In this document: positions 36,314-48,300 of the stretch, one piece after another
How the letters are laid out: each line of letters starts with the position of its first letter
How positions within the stretch are numbered: the first letter of the stretch is position 1
Assembly (NCBI RefSeq): GCF_042242105.1
Contig: NC_092026.1
Span: forward strand, 23,016,191-23,080,190
Direction: 5' to 3'
From: Pempheris klunzingeri
Lineage: Eukaryota > Chordata > Actinopteri > Acropomatiformes > Pempheridae
DNA length: 64,000 nucleotides
Position numbers and translations under genes: made by a program
The notes under the pieces: generated by a model
What the model was told of the DNA's origin: nothing
Databases searched by the model: none
The model's input: only the letters and a program-made list of their open reading frames with translations

Positions 36314-39300
36314 GTAATGTTTACTACCTGCGCCTCTCTTTTCAGCTTTGGTGAGTATCGCTAGATTACTAAAAGCTTTGGTTTTAGCTCTGGTTTCCAG
36401 TTCAGCTAAGCACAAGTAGGCAATGTAAAAATACTTGCCAAGTAAAAGGACAAGTATTATCAACTAAACATACTTAAAGTACCCATTATACAGCAGAATG
36501 GCTTCTGTCAGTGTTGAGCTATCATATGTCACCACATTATTCCTTTGTTTTGATTGTGAAGCACTTTGGTCATCCTTTGTTTGGGCTGTTGGAAAGGGCT
36601 ATATCAATAAACTTTGATTTGATTTGACCTATTTCTCATTATAATGTGGCTTAAAGGTTAAGCTAATTTTTTTTTTCCCAACTGTTGATTAGTTTAATTA
36701 ATCGAAATTCATCACATTTCATCATTCATCACGTGTTTGAATGTAAAAGTGTCTCTGCAAAGTAACTATATCTCTCAGAGGAATATAATGGAGAATTTCC
36801 CTCAGAAATGAAAAGGAGTAAAAGTTCTAAAGGTATGAAAGTGATGTATTCAAGTTAAGTACTGGAATCTCAACACGGTACTAAAGTTTAATAATTGTCC
36901 ATAGATAGATGATTTTACATTCCACAACTAAAGGTTCCTCATCTCAATATAAAAAACCTAAAATGATGTCTTAACATTGTTTGTTTTGTCTGACTGACAG
37001 TCCAGAGTACCAAAATGTTCAGTTATGTATCATCGCCCAAAGAACAGCCACAAATCCTCAACCAACCAGAGATTGTTGCTTTATTTTATTAATCACTAAA
37101 ATAGTTGCCAATTAATATTCTGTTGATTGACTAATCATTTCTGCTTGAATACTTTTACCTCTTTGGTACTTGAAATAATCAGATGGAGAGAAATCAGCGC
37201 TTGGCTGAACTGCTCACAATTCACGTCCACATTTAAGCCATAAACTGTGGAGAGAGATCACAAGTGGATTTCAATCCCAATAGGTAGGGAACAACTACTC
37301 TAGGCCTCTAAACACGAGGTTTTAGGACCATAATAGTCAGTCGATCGACAGATTGAAAGATAACTGGCAACCGTTTTAATAATCATCAATTCAGTTAATT
37401 ATTCTAAACATTTCAGACAACAATCAACCAAAAATGCCAAATATTTACTAATTTCTAGATTAATTTGAGAAAAGGCTGATGAAAACTGAATATCATCTGG
37501 TTTTTAGACTGTTGATTGGACAAAACAAAACATTTGCAGATGTCACATTGAGCTCTCTAAATGTCAGATGATCATTTAAACAATTTATTAATTAAAGAAA
37601 TAATTAAAAAAACTTAATTTTTTTTTTTTTTAATAATAAAGGTTTTCCTACACACAATAATAAAAGTTTTCTCTTCCATGGTGAATTTGTTGGTTCACCT
37701 TGTTGCTTTCTGTCTAGTTTGCCAGATGTCCCTCTGAGTGCCACTGTACCATCGCTCAATCTGCACTGCAATCAAATCCCAAGAATCGAGGGCCTGACCT
37801 CAGCTTGGCACCTGCGGCACTTAGACCTTTCCTCCAATTGCATTTCTAAGATTGAGGGTCTAAGTTCCCTCACTTCCCTGAGGACTTTAAATTTATCCTG
37901 TAACTTAATCACCAAGGTTGAAGGTCAGTCTTTGGTCACTTCTACGATTAATTAATTAATGTTTCAGCTCCGTGGGTGTTCTCCATGTAATAATTCTTCG
38001 TTACAGGGTCTTGTGTTTACTCTGATGTTGCTGTCACTGGCTTATGGGCTGTAAAATCACTCAGTCGTTAATATCCCCTCCCTGTACCTCAGGACTGAAT
38101 GGCCTCGTGAACCTAACAAGATTAAACTTGTCGTACAATCAGATAAACAACCTCGCTGGTGAGCTGAATACAGACTGAACAGAGTTCTCTTCTTCTACTC
38201 TCAAATGAAAACACCAACGAGTAACTGACCTGTCAATGCTGTTGATTCCTTCGTCTCTTGAATCAGGCTTGTTGTATCTTCATGGCCTGCAATACAAGTT
38301 AAGGCACCTCAGTCTCCATAGCAACCACCTGGACAGCATCGATCACCTCCTGCAGTGCCTGCTGGGACTGCAAGCATTAAGAGAGGTCACTTTGAGTCAG
38401 GATGGCAGAGACAACCCTGTGTGTAGATCACCAGGTAGGGCATGAAACTGTTGTTTTGGTTATTTTATAGTGGTCGGACCAATAAGTGTTAATATTGGCT
38501 TTTGACAAATGTACTGCAGTACATGTTAGCAACATGCTTCACCCCCATTTTAACCAAAATACACCCTATATACTACTGAACTACTGAATGTAGTTGTTTG
38601 TTTGGGAGGGATGCATTTCCAGTTTTTGAAAACCTCTAATTTGAATACACTTATTTAAAGTAGCTTACAAACTAACAAAAGCATTTGCTAAAACAATGTA
38701 ATGTGATGTCATACAACTGGCCTGCACAAACCTTACCTTTATGATGATAATGTTCAGATTTTGTCGAGACACGTTGATTCAACTTTATGTCATTAAAACA
38801 TAATCAATACATTATGAAATTCAGTTCAACTGCACCACCAAACTCCAAAATCTCCAAAATCCTGCAACCATCATGAAGGTCGTGGTTTTTGCAGGTCTGC
38901 TGCATTAACTTCAGGTGTACTTAATAAACTAGTACTGAGTTTATAGGAACGAAAGATGTCACTACTGTGTGCTATAAACAGCAGATTTCATGATCCTTTG
39001 TTGTTTTTGATGAATCACTCTGTAATCCAGTAAACAATTGTCAGATATTGAAAAAATAAGTGAGTCACAGCCCTCCCCTGTGTGTCTGTAATGAAAGCCC
39101 AATGAAAATCAGTGGTGGTCAAATTGACAACCACTAGTAGTAATGACTGTGATCGATTTATCTTGGTTTGCGTTTTTATATCTCTTCTATATCTTTATAT
39201 CTCTTCAGATGTGGATTGACAGCAGTTATATGAGTGTAAAAATCTATCCAGTGTTTTCCTTTAAGTTATGCTGTGCACCCATTATCCACATCCTCCTGCT

Positions 39301-42300
39301 CATGATTAATTCACAGCAGTAGCTGTTTAACGCACATGTTTAAATCTATGAGGGCATACTAAAAGCATTCTTACTATCCTTGCTGGCAATATTTGTGGGT
39401 ACACTTATGTCAGCAGTGCTCAGTTCTCATTAAATGAGCTGCATGAATAGTGTAAATGAGCATAGCACGCACAGAGGAAATGTTGTAAATTTAGAAATGA
39501 ATTATTTGGTTTTATGCAGCATAACCACTATACTACCTAATGTTTTATCCAGGCCATAAACCTCTAATGTGAAAATACTGAATTTGTCGACAGTCACACA
39601 GCTGTATCCTGGTCAGGTTTTCAGTGTGTGTGTGTGTGTGTGTGTGTGCTTGTGTGTGTATGCTTTGCTGCAGGTTACAGGGAAATTGTTTTGCAGTCGT
39701 TGCCACAGATCTCTGTTCTGGATGATCTGGACCGGCTGGGAAATCCATCACAACAAGGCCCACAGAGTCCCTGTGATATCCCAGGTCTGGAGGACTATGT
39801 GGACCTCCTGCTGTCGTCGGATACCAGTCGAAATGAAGCGGTAATTTTTAATGTTATATCGCCATTAATAATAGCCTTATGTTTATATAATTATATTCCA
39901 TTATGATGTCTATATTCCAGTGAATTTCTTTCTTAATACAACATTTTTGATTTATAACACCCATAAATTGCACAAGAAATATCCTATTTGTTTCATTTTT
40001 ACTGTGTAATTCCAGCTGTGTAGTATGCTACCCAATCAAATTAATAAAATATGACAGAAAAAGCTTTATTTTAAAACAGTAAGAGTCCTCACACAATGTT
40101 TTGTTGAATGTTGCTTTTGAATAGCTGATATGAAGGCAGCATTTAATGTGTTTCTTGTAAAATATTTCAAGTGAAGTGTGCAAAAATGCTATTTTGACAA
40201 GTTCAGAACAGACTATGCCTGCTGCATTAATAAGCTTATGGCAAGATATCATAATTACACAGTGACACTTTTTGATACTAAGGAAGCTCCCTAATGCATA
40301 ATTCAAGTATCCACATTTTTGCATTGAGAGGACCTCAGATAGGCAAATGAAAGAAATGTCCTTTGGCATTTATTTAGAATTCAACTTTGATTGACTTTTT
40401 TCCACATCTGTTTATTTGGATTTAAAAGAAATCATTCACACGTACAGGAAAAAAAAATTCAGATTCCTTTTTTCAGATTAAACACATTTGAAGTCTTACT
40501 CAGGACTATGTCGCTGTGGCTTTACAGTGCAGATCATCCAGCCACTGCGTCACCCTGTAGCCCAAGTAGTTGTTGGTAGGTTGTCCGTGGTCACTGAATA
40601 GCTGGAATATTGTGTAATTCGGTGGATTGATACCAGGATGTGTTACTGAAAGTTAGGAATCATCTCACCAAAAAGTCACATTACACATTCATTGCACCAG
40701 ATGGCAAAATCCATCTGCTTTCTCTCCAGCAAAACCTGCTGCAGCAGAGGACACCACAGCCACAGTTATAAGAAAGTGTTCCCAGTGAAATGGAAAGCTA
40801 ATTTAAGTTTCCATTGCAGGTTAGAGAGGATGTCCCTCTCACCACACCCCGTATCGATGAGGTGCTGACCCAGTTTCGTCAGCGGATTGCCTCTGAAGCA
40901 ATCGCAGATCCAGTCGCACAACCAGATTGCAGCTTCCAGCCGGTTTGTTTCACTATGGCTGATCCAGCAAACCCTGTTAATGAACAACGCATCAGGAAAC
41001 TGGAGCACCAGGTGTCCCAGCTCATCCAGCAGGTGCTTATGTAACACTGCTGATGGCTCATTTTATACGACGTATATAAGACGTTTGGTATACAGGAGGT
41101 GAGGTTATATGTGAAGGGATAAACATAATTGTAGATTCATTCTCAGCAAAAAATCAGTAGGACAGTATTTGGCCTGCAGGCATAGTTAAAGGTTATAAAT
41201 CACATAAAATATACGACTGCATTTTCACATTTAAGCCAATGTTTCTCTGAAAGACTACTGATGTTGTCATTTGTAGACTTATTACTTGCATGATATCTAG
41301 GCTGTATCTGAGCTTCTATACCACATTTTGTATTTTTTTACCCTTAGTGTGAAGTACTTTTACTAGAATTAGATTTGCAAGTGTTTCCAATTATATTTGC
41401 TGCTATGTCCATAAAATATACCCTACGTTTAGTTCTTTCAATATTTACTTTGCATTTATCCAAACATGTAGATTGTTTCATGCGTATTTAATCCCCTTTC
41501 ATATGATGAGTATTTCTGCAATATTTACCCAGGCCCCTGCAGGTGACAAACCCAGTGGCTCTACTCATTCTGTGGTGACGGCACGGAGAGCCAAGAGGGA
41601 CACAGATCGCACGTCAGAGAGCGAGTGTGACAGCGGGAAGGAAAACAGGAGGCGCAGCAGGATCCCCAAACATCGTAACAGCACATCGAAGACGACCCCC
41701 AAGGAGGCAAAAGGCAGGAGATCAGACAGGTGATCCGTACCTGTTTGTCTGTTTCTGCACAAAAAAGAAATATCAGCTGTCAGGGTAACTGCTATGTGAT
41801 TAAAATAATTAGGTTTGCTGTCATGTTTACATGTGTACACCCAGATTGTGTTATAGTTGGTAAATGCTGTCCCCATAAAACCTAAAAAATTGTCAGAACT
41901 CATTGTTAATGTTTTGAAACTTCTTAACTTAACACAGACACACATCTTAACACAGTATGCAACAATGGATATTTCCATTTTGCTCAGCATGCAGTGACCT
42001 AATATCAGCAGGCCTCTTGATGATAGTGGAAATCCTTTTACCTCTCAGCTGAAAGGGGGTGGTACATTTTCAGTTCTGAGCGATGTGGTAAACTTTCCTC
42101 CGCTCTGTTAGAGATTACAACTGTCAGCTCACTCCCATGATTAACGACCGCGCCCGTATGGTCTAGCCCCTCATCTTGCTTCATCAGCCACTGATGACGG
42201 GCTTAGGATTCAGTAATTTAACTTAAGTAAGCTCCCAACTGTCCTCATCAAAAGCAAGGTGATTTTAGAATATTAACTCCAAATTCAATTCAAAGTTGTT

Positions 42301-45300
42301 TAAAGTTTGCCGATCCATAAAAGTGAGCAGGTCATCTGCTTTGACCTTTACTGAGCCAGACATTAGGGTGAGGGCTGTTTATAATCTATTTTATAATTGG
42401 TTCAATAACTGATTTTTTGTTTTTTATGTGCAGCGATCAGGAGAATTCTAAACAGAAGAGTTCAAAGTCTGCTGTGGGGCCCAGGAGGAAGGCTGGGAGC
42501 GCAGGCAGCATCGACACAGTAGGGCCACCAAGAAGGGCACCTATGAGAGCTGGCAAGGCCTCAGATGTGAAAACCAAATGCACTGAGGAGGCGGAAACCT
42601 ACAGGGTATGGTATGGACAGGTCACCTGTGGACTGAATGGCAGCTTTTATTTTTTAAGGTTTTAATTTAGTATTAAAAATGTTCCCACACAAGAGAGGAG
42701 TAGACATCCTCAGTGTGTGTGTACCCATATATGTGTGAAAGCATACTTTTGTTTGTATTTCTTTTTATTTTACACAAAGCTGTTGCACAAAATCATGCAC
42801 ATACAGGAGTTAGATCATAGATACCGCTCACAAAATAACCACAAAACAAAGATAATAACAACAACATTAATATTGTTCATTTGACGTTTTGCCCTCTTTG
42901 AGATAAAACTGACTAATTACGTCCCACTGGTTCCAACATTCGGGTGTGTTGTGCTAATAGCAGCTAATGCAGCTGTGAACCAATAGCCTCAGGTAGAAAT
43001 GAGAAAGAAGGGTGTAACAGAGGTCTGCTAAGCTCACTTCTGTGTAACTCTATATCCCCGGATTTTTTTCATCTTCAAAGTTTTATGCTTCATCAAACGA
43101 CATCACTTGAGGGAATTCAACAGACTTTACCCAGGTCCCTCTGGAGCCAAAAAAGTCCTCAAGACCTATAAACAGACTTTTATGTGGAAAATCAGTGGAG
43201 TTCCCTTTTATTCTTGTCAATATTTTTTACAGGAACATGCTGAAAAAACCTTTGAGGCATTCAATGTTGTTTAGTTGTTCGTTCCTTTGTACTTGTGTTT
43301 CTCTCAGACTATTGTGGAGGAGCGTGACCAGGAAAGGGAGAGGCGCTGGAAGGCCGAACAAGCTGTGAGGAAACTAACAGAAGATTTAAAGTGCCTGCAG
43401 ACTAAGGTCAGCGATGAAAAAGACCTACAAAGCATGGCCCTGCATACTACTGACAGGTAAGAGGAAAACTGGTTAGACACACAGATGCACATGAATGCGC
43501 TATGCACACAAAACATCCACATGAAGCCGTGCTGCAGCTCTAAAGCAGATATCATGATGAAAAGGGATAATTGAACTTGTCTCTGTGGATTTTAGTTGTC
43601 AGCTGCATAATGGATTCTCATCCATTTCTACCCTCTTCATCTTTTGTATTGGCTCTCCTGAGACCAAGACCTGCTGCTTGCCTCATTCTTGAACAATGAG
43701 TATCCATTCCACCATTAAAATGCCCCACTATCATTGTCCTGTAGCCTCTCATGAAATCAAGCACACGCTCCTTTCGGCTCCATTACCCCAAAGCCTTAAA
43801 ATATGCCTGCATTATCTGTGATAATGTAGCTATGGAGTATAAAGATCACTAATCTATACATCCATTCTGCTTATATATCTTATATTTAAATTGCAGAGGC
43901 TATAGTTATCCATAATTAAATAGTCTTATCTCTGTGCCTATGCACATGAGAGACCATTTTGCTTTGAGCGTCCTTGCTGCTGCACTGCACAGATACAGAC
44001 AGGTGTTACTGTTTTGTGCATTGTTCCTGCTTGCATTGCTCCCTGCTTAGATAAATCTGCATTATGGTTGTAATTAGAAACCCGGTGACAAGCATATGTC
44101 AGCAGTATTACACGCATCAATCTTAACTGTCACTTTCTAATGACACTGAACACGGCTGCTACTGTTGACTTCCTCACTCATCAGGAGACAGATTACAGAG
44201 AAATTAGTCACCATGGCAGGTTTAAAGGGGAACCACTGTAGGTGGTCGTCCAGTTTTTGGGTTTCATGGCTGTACTGTGTGTTCGCAACTCTCCAAACTG
44301 TTTCTTTCAATTATTTTTTATTTTCACCAGACTGCCCTTTTGTATAATGTTTTTTTTAATCCTATTTCCATTTTCTCTCCCTTAAGATAGGATTTTGACT
44401 ATTCTGTAATGTCAGATTTCTTCAATTTCACTGGCTATCACATTGAAACAGTGCAAGATAAAACACAGGACAATCAAGGGCATCACATAATTGGATGTGG
44501 TTGCCTCTACCAGTTTCCACACACAGTAGAAAAATAAACATTCGGGGTATCGCTGCAGCTGCTCTTGCACACTCTTATCATGCTCTCTCCCCATCCAGAC
44601 TCAAAGAATTGCTGCTAAAGGAGCGATCGGGACGCTCTGAACTGCAGACTCGTGTTGAGGATCTGGAGGGTAGGCATCAGTCCTTAATCCAACAACTGGA
44701 ACAGGCCCGCAGCAGTGAAGAACAACACAAGGCTGCACTGCGCAGGCTGGAAGAAAGCATATCCCATGGAGAGGCACTCAGGGCTCACCGTCAAGCTGAG
44801 GAGGTACAGCAGTTGGTTTAGTATACACAAGAACACCTGTATCTCTGTCTTTATACAGACAGTCTGCCTTCTAATCAACACAGAAATCAGAGCAAGTTAT
44901 AGTCGTATAAAAATCATGCTGATTCTGTTACCTGACCCGAACATGTCATCTCTATGTCACTGTCATTTTTAACCATACCATAATCTCTCCTGCCGAGTGA
45001 ATAAATGCAGACAGCTGAAAGGGTTCAGCAGTGAGCTTCATGCAGCTCTGACAGTATGTGACAGGCTGGTATAAACCATGTGCTGCCCTTCCTCAGATGA
45101 AGCAGCACCAGGAGCTGGAGAACAAGGCAGCAGCTCTGAGGAGAGAGCTGGACATCCAGAGAGCCTCGGTACGTCAACATAAAGAAAAGCTGCAGCAGCT
45201 GCACGAACTGCTGGCATGCAGAGAACAAGAGCACAGGTACACCTGAAGGATTTTATTTTGACTTTCTGGAAGAGGTCTTGCTTAATATCAACTTTGGCCA

Positions 45301-48300
45301 TCTTTTTAAAAGGCCCTTAAAAGCTGAGTGCTGACTTGAGAAATAATATTGACAGGTGCTATTTCTCAACATTGATTTATAGAGAAATACTTGAAGGACA
45401 GGTTCACTATTTGAAACAATAGTCAGGCGCTTGTATGACCATTAAATCCAAAGTTTGTCTGAAGCTAACATGAGGCTTCAGCAGAACTAGTGGATATTTA
45501 TCTCATGCCAAGAGTGTCAGACATTTTTTAGCCTCAACTATATTTAGTATTTCATGTGATGACCCACAAATTACAGCAAGTGCAGGCTTCCTGTTTTGTG
45601 TTAAGGCCCCTTTCAAATGGCTCAACATACTGTTCTTGTTGGCATCGTGTTACAGAAAACAGCTGGATTTGCGGTTGCAGCCCGGCGGGTCAGATTTCTG
45701 TGAGGCGGTGGCGAAAGAAGTTGCATCAGTGGAGCAGAGACGCGCCCACAAGGAGGCGGAGCTGCAGGAGAAACTGGCGGAGGGCAGGAAACAGTACGCT
45801 GCTCTGGAGGACGAGTTCCGCATGGCGCTAACCATTGAGGCCGCTCGCTTCTCTGAGGTCTGCTAAAACATGGACACCTGCCATACAGATGGCCTGTAAT
45901 CACCGAAGTTCCACTGAAATGTTATTCTACAGCCTCCGAACAGACCAGCTGATAGATGATCACTGTGTTCAGTACAAAGTGAAATGATTGAACTGGAATT
46001 GAACCCTGACTAGATAGACTGGGTGGATTTTTTTTTCAGCCTGATGATGAAAGCTGAGATTGAATTAGGGTCATCACTCTGGACAAGTAGCCTGTGATTG
46101 CCACAGGAAGAAAGCTGCACAAAATGATTGGATCTGTGTCAGTCTGTACTTTCTTATGGTTACAGGATTCATTCAGCTACTGCACAAAATGTAATGTGTC
46201 TCTGTAAACTTTCTCTGTCTGACCTCAAATGTGACATTGACGGATAAAATTGTCAAGTCAGGAAAAGCTAAAACCAAAAGAGTGAGTCTCGAGTCTCTTC
46301 AACTCCTAGATGTCTTATTCATATTCACATCCTGGGTTCTGTAGGTAAAAGAGGCTTGTGATCAGATGGCTGCAGAGCTGCAGGGACTCAAGGCGACCCT
46401 CACCCAGTCTCAGCAGAGGGAGAAGAAGTCGGGCTCTCTGGTGCAGGAGCTCACAGCCATGGTCAAAGAACAGAAGAGCCGCATCTCTGAACTCATCAAG
46501 GCTAAGAGAGACGCTGTCACTGATCTAAAGGTACCCCGCTGAAGTGACAGAACATCGAGTAAATAAGATTAAATTGTGTGATCAGGTTTGAAAAATCACA
46601 TTTTCTATCAGATACAATAGATGACCTGGTCTGGTTTACAGTTATCAAACTTTTTCAGAAACTGCTCAGCCTGATCCTGTAGGAGAGTCACTTTGAGACG
46701 TCATAAATAGTGAATGGTCCCGCTGCCTTTCCATCTGTCAGCCACGACAGATGGCCATTGATCATTAATACTGTCTGTCTCCTTTCTTCCTCTGCCAGAG
46801 CCGCCTGCATTCCTTGGAAGCAGAGGTGGAGCAGGACCGGCGTCTCAGCCTGCAGCTCGAGCTGCTCAAGAAAGACAAGGCGAGACTCTTGTCTCAACTC
46901 ACAGCTCAGGAGTCAGTGATAGACGGCCTCAGGGCTGAGAGGAGGATCTGGGGCCAGGAGCTTGCTCAGCAAGGTGGGAGACGTCCAGGAGGGAACTTTT
47001 TATCCATTTTGAATGAGCCTGATAGTGCATGACTCACCCTGAAAACCCTCATTTAGTTGTTCATTAGCAAACACTCGTACAGGCCCTTCCTTGAGTCCGT
47101 GTTAGTTACTATGATGTATTGGCCTGGTGGGTGATCCATATTGGCGGCGGGCAAGGAGAGTCACTGTAAACATTTTGGAGTGTGAAGAAAGCATTGAACA
47201 TTCTTATTGTATAAGGTGATGTTTTATGGCATCTGTATCAAGTAAAGCCTGCCATCTAGTGGTTTGTTGGGGAAAAAAACTCCTTCAGACAAGGTTAAGC
47301 ATGATAATTTTACACAGCAGACATTTTCAAACACATTAAAATACACAACATTTAAAATAAAATACATGAATAAAGAACAGACAGAAAAACAATAGATGTT
47401 AAAGTATTGGAGTTTAACATTGTTTTATCATTCAAGAGACTTGATTGAATTTATAAGGTGATGCATTTCTCTTTCCTAGGAGTGTCCTTGGCTCAGGATC
47501 GTGGACGCCTGGAGGCCAGGATAGAGGTGCTGGGCACGGAGCTGGAGACTCACAAGAAACAGAGCGAGCGGGACAATGATGCCCTAAAAATCAAAGCCAA
47601 AATCATTGATGACCAGACAGAGACAATCCGCAGACTCAAAGAGGTATGAGGATACTTTGATTATTCAAATTGATGTGATGTCCTTAAAGCAAAACAACAA
47701 AAGAGCCCATCGCGCCACAACCTGGTGTGATTCAGCGTTCATACTTGTGAACATTGTGTGTTACAAATGCACTGTATGTGCGTTTGTGTAAGTTTATGTG
47801 CGTTTGTGTGTATCTGTCTTGTCCTGTTTTTATCCTGAGACACCCTGAAGCTGTTTCTCTCACCTCCGCCTTCCTGCTGTCTAAGACCCTGCAGGAGCGT
47901 GATGATCAGATCCGGAGGCTGCGTGAAGAGCGCGTCCAGGCCCAGAATAGGTTCCAGCAGCAGCTGGAGGAGGAAACATCTCAGCAGGCTGAGCTGAAGG
48001 AGCGGCTGGAGCACCTGAGCCTGCGCAAGGAGGAGCTGAAACATCAGCTAGTGGACAAGGAAGCAGAGCTGCAGGAGGTCAAAAGAGTTTACAGGCAAGC
48101 ATCCCATCACACAGACTCATTGAAACACCAGAAAAAACCTGCATTCTAATCATTGCAGTTTCTAAAAGTACTTTGGAAGTGTCAGATTCATGTTTAAAGG
48201 GGCAGACAGCTGCAGCTTTTGGCCTAAGACAGCTTCCCCTAGTGTCTACTCGATCAAATCCATTTCTTCACCATCATTTTTCTGTTCTCTCTCTCTCTAT

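Larger units (their letters stand above)
36314..37717 (+). other. lrrcc1: lrrcc1 intron 1
   Basis: A retroposon tail (36550-36630), repeat fragments near 36840-36900 and an AT-rich repeat (37340-37600). No exon supported. Confidence 0.7.
39841..44598 (+). other. lrrcc1: lrrcc1 introns 5 to 9 (between exons listed separately)
   Basis: Introns 39841-40819, 41033-41532, 41730-42433, 42606-43307 and 43457-44598 show no further exons. The 113-codon minus frame at 40028-40369 is AT-rich and unlike any family I know. Confidence 0.65.

Noticed and set aside
40028-40369. 113-codon minus-strand open frame in an lrrcc1 intron
   Set aside because: AT-rich, Cys/Ile/Lys-biased, no domain, no splice or promoter context.
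41565-41990. 141-codon minus-strand open frame
   Set aside because: Mostly the complement of lrrcc1 exon 7 and its intron.
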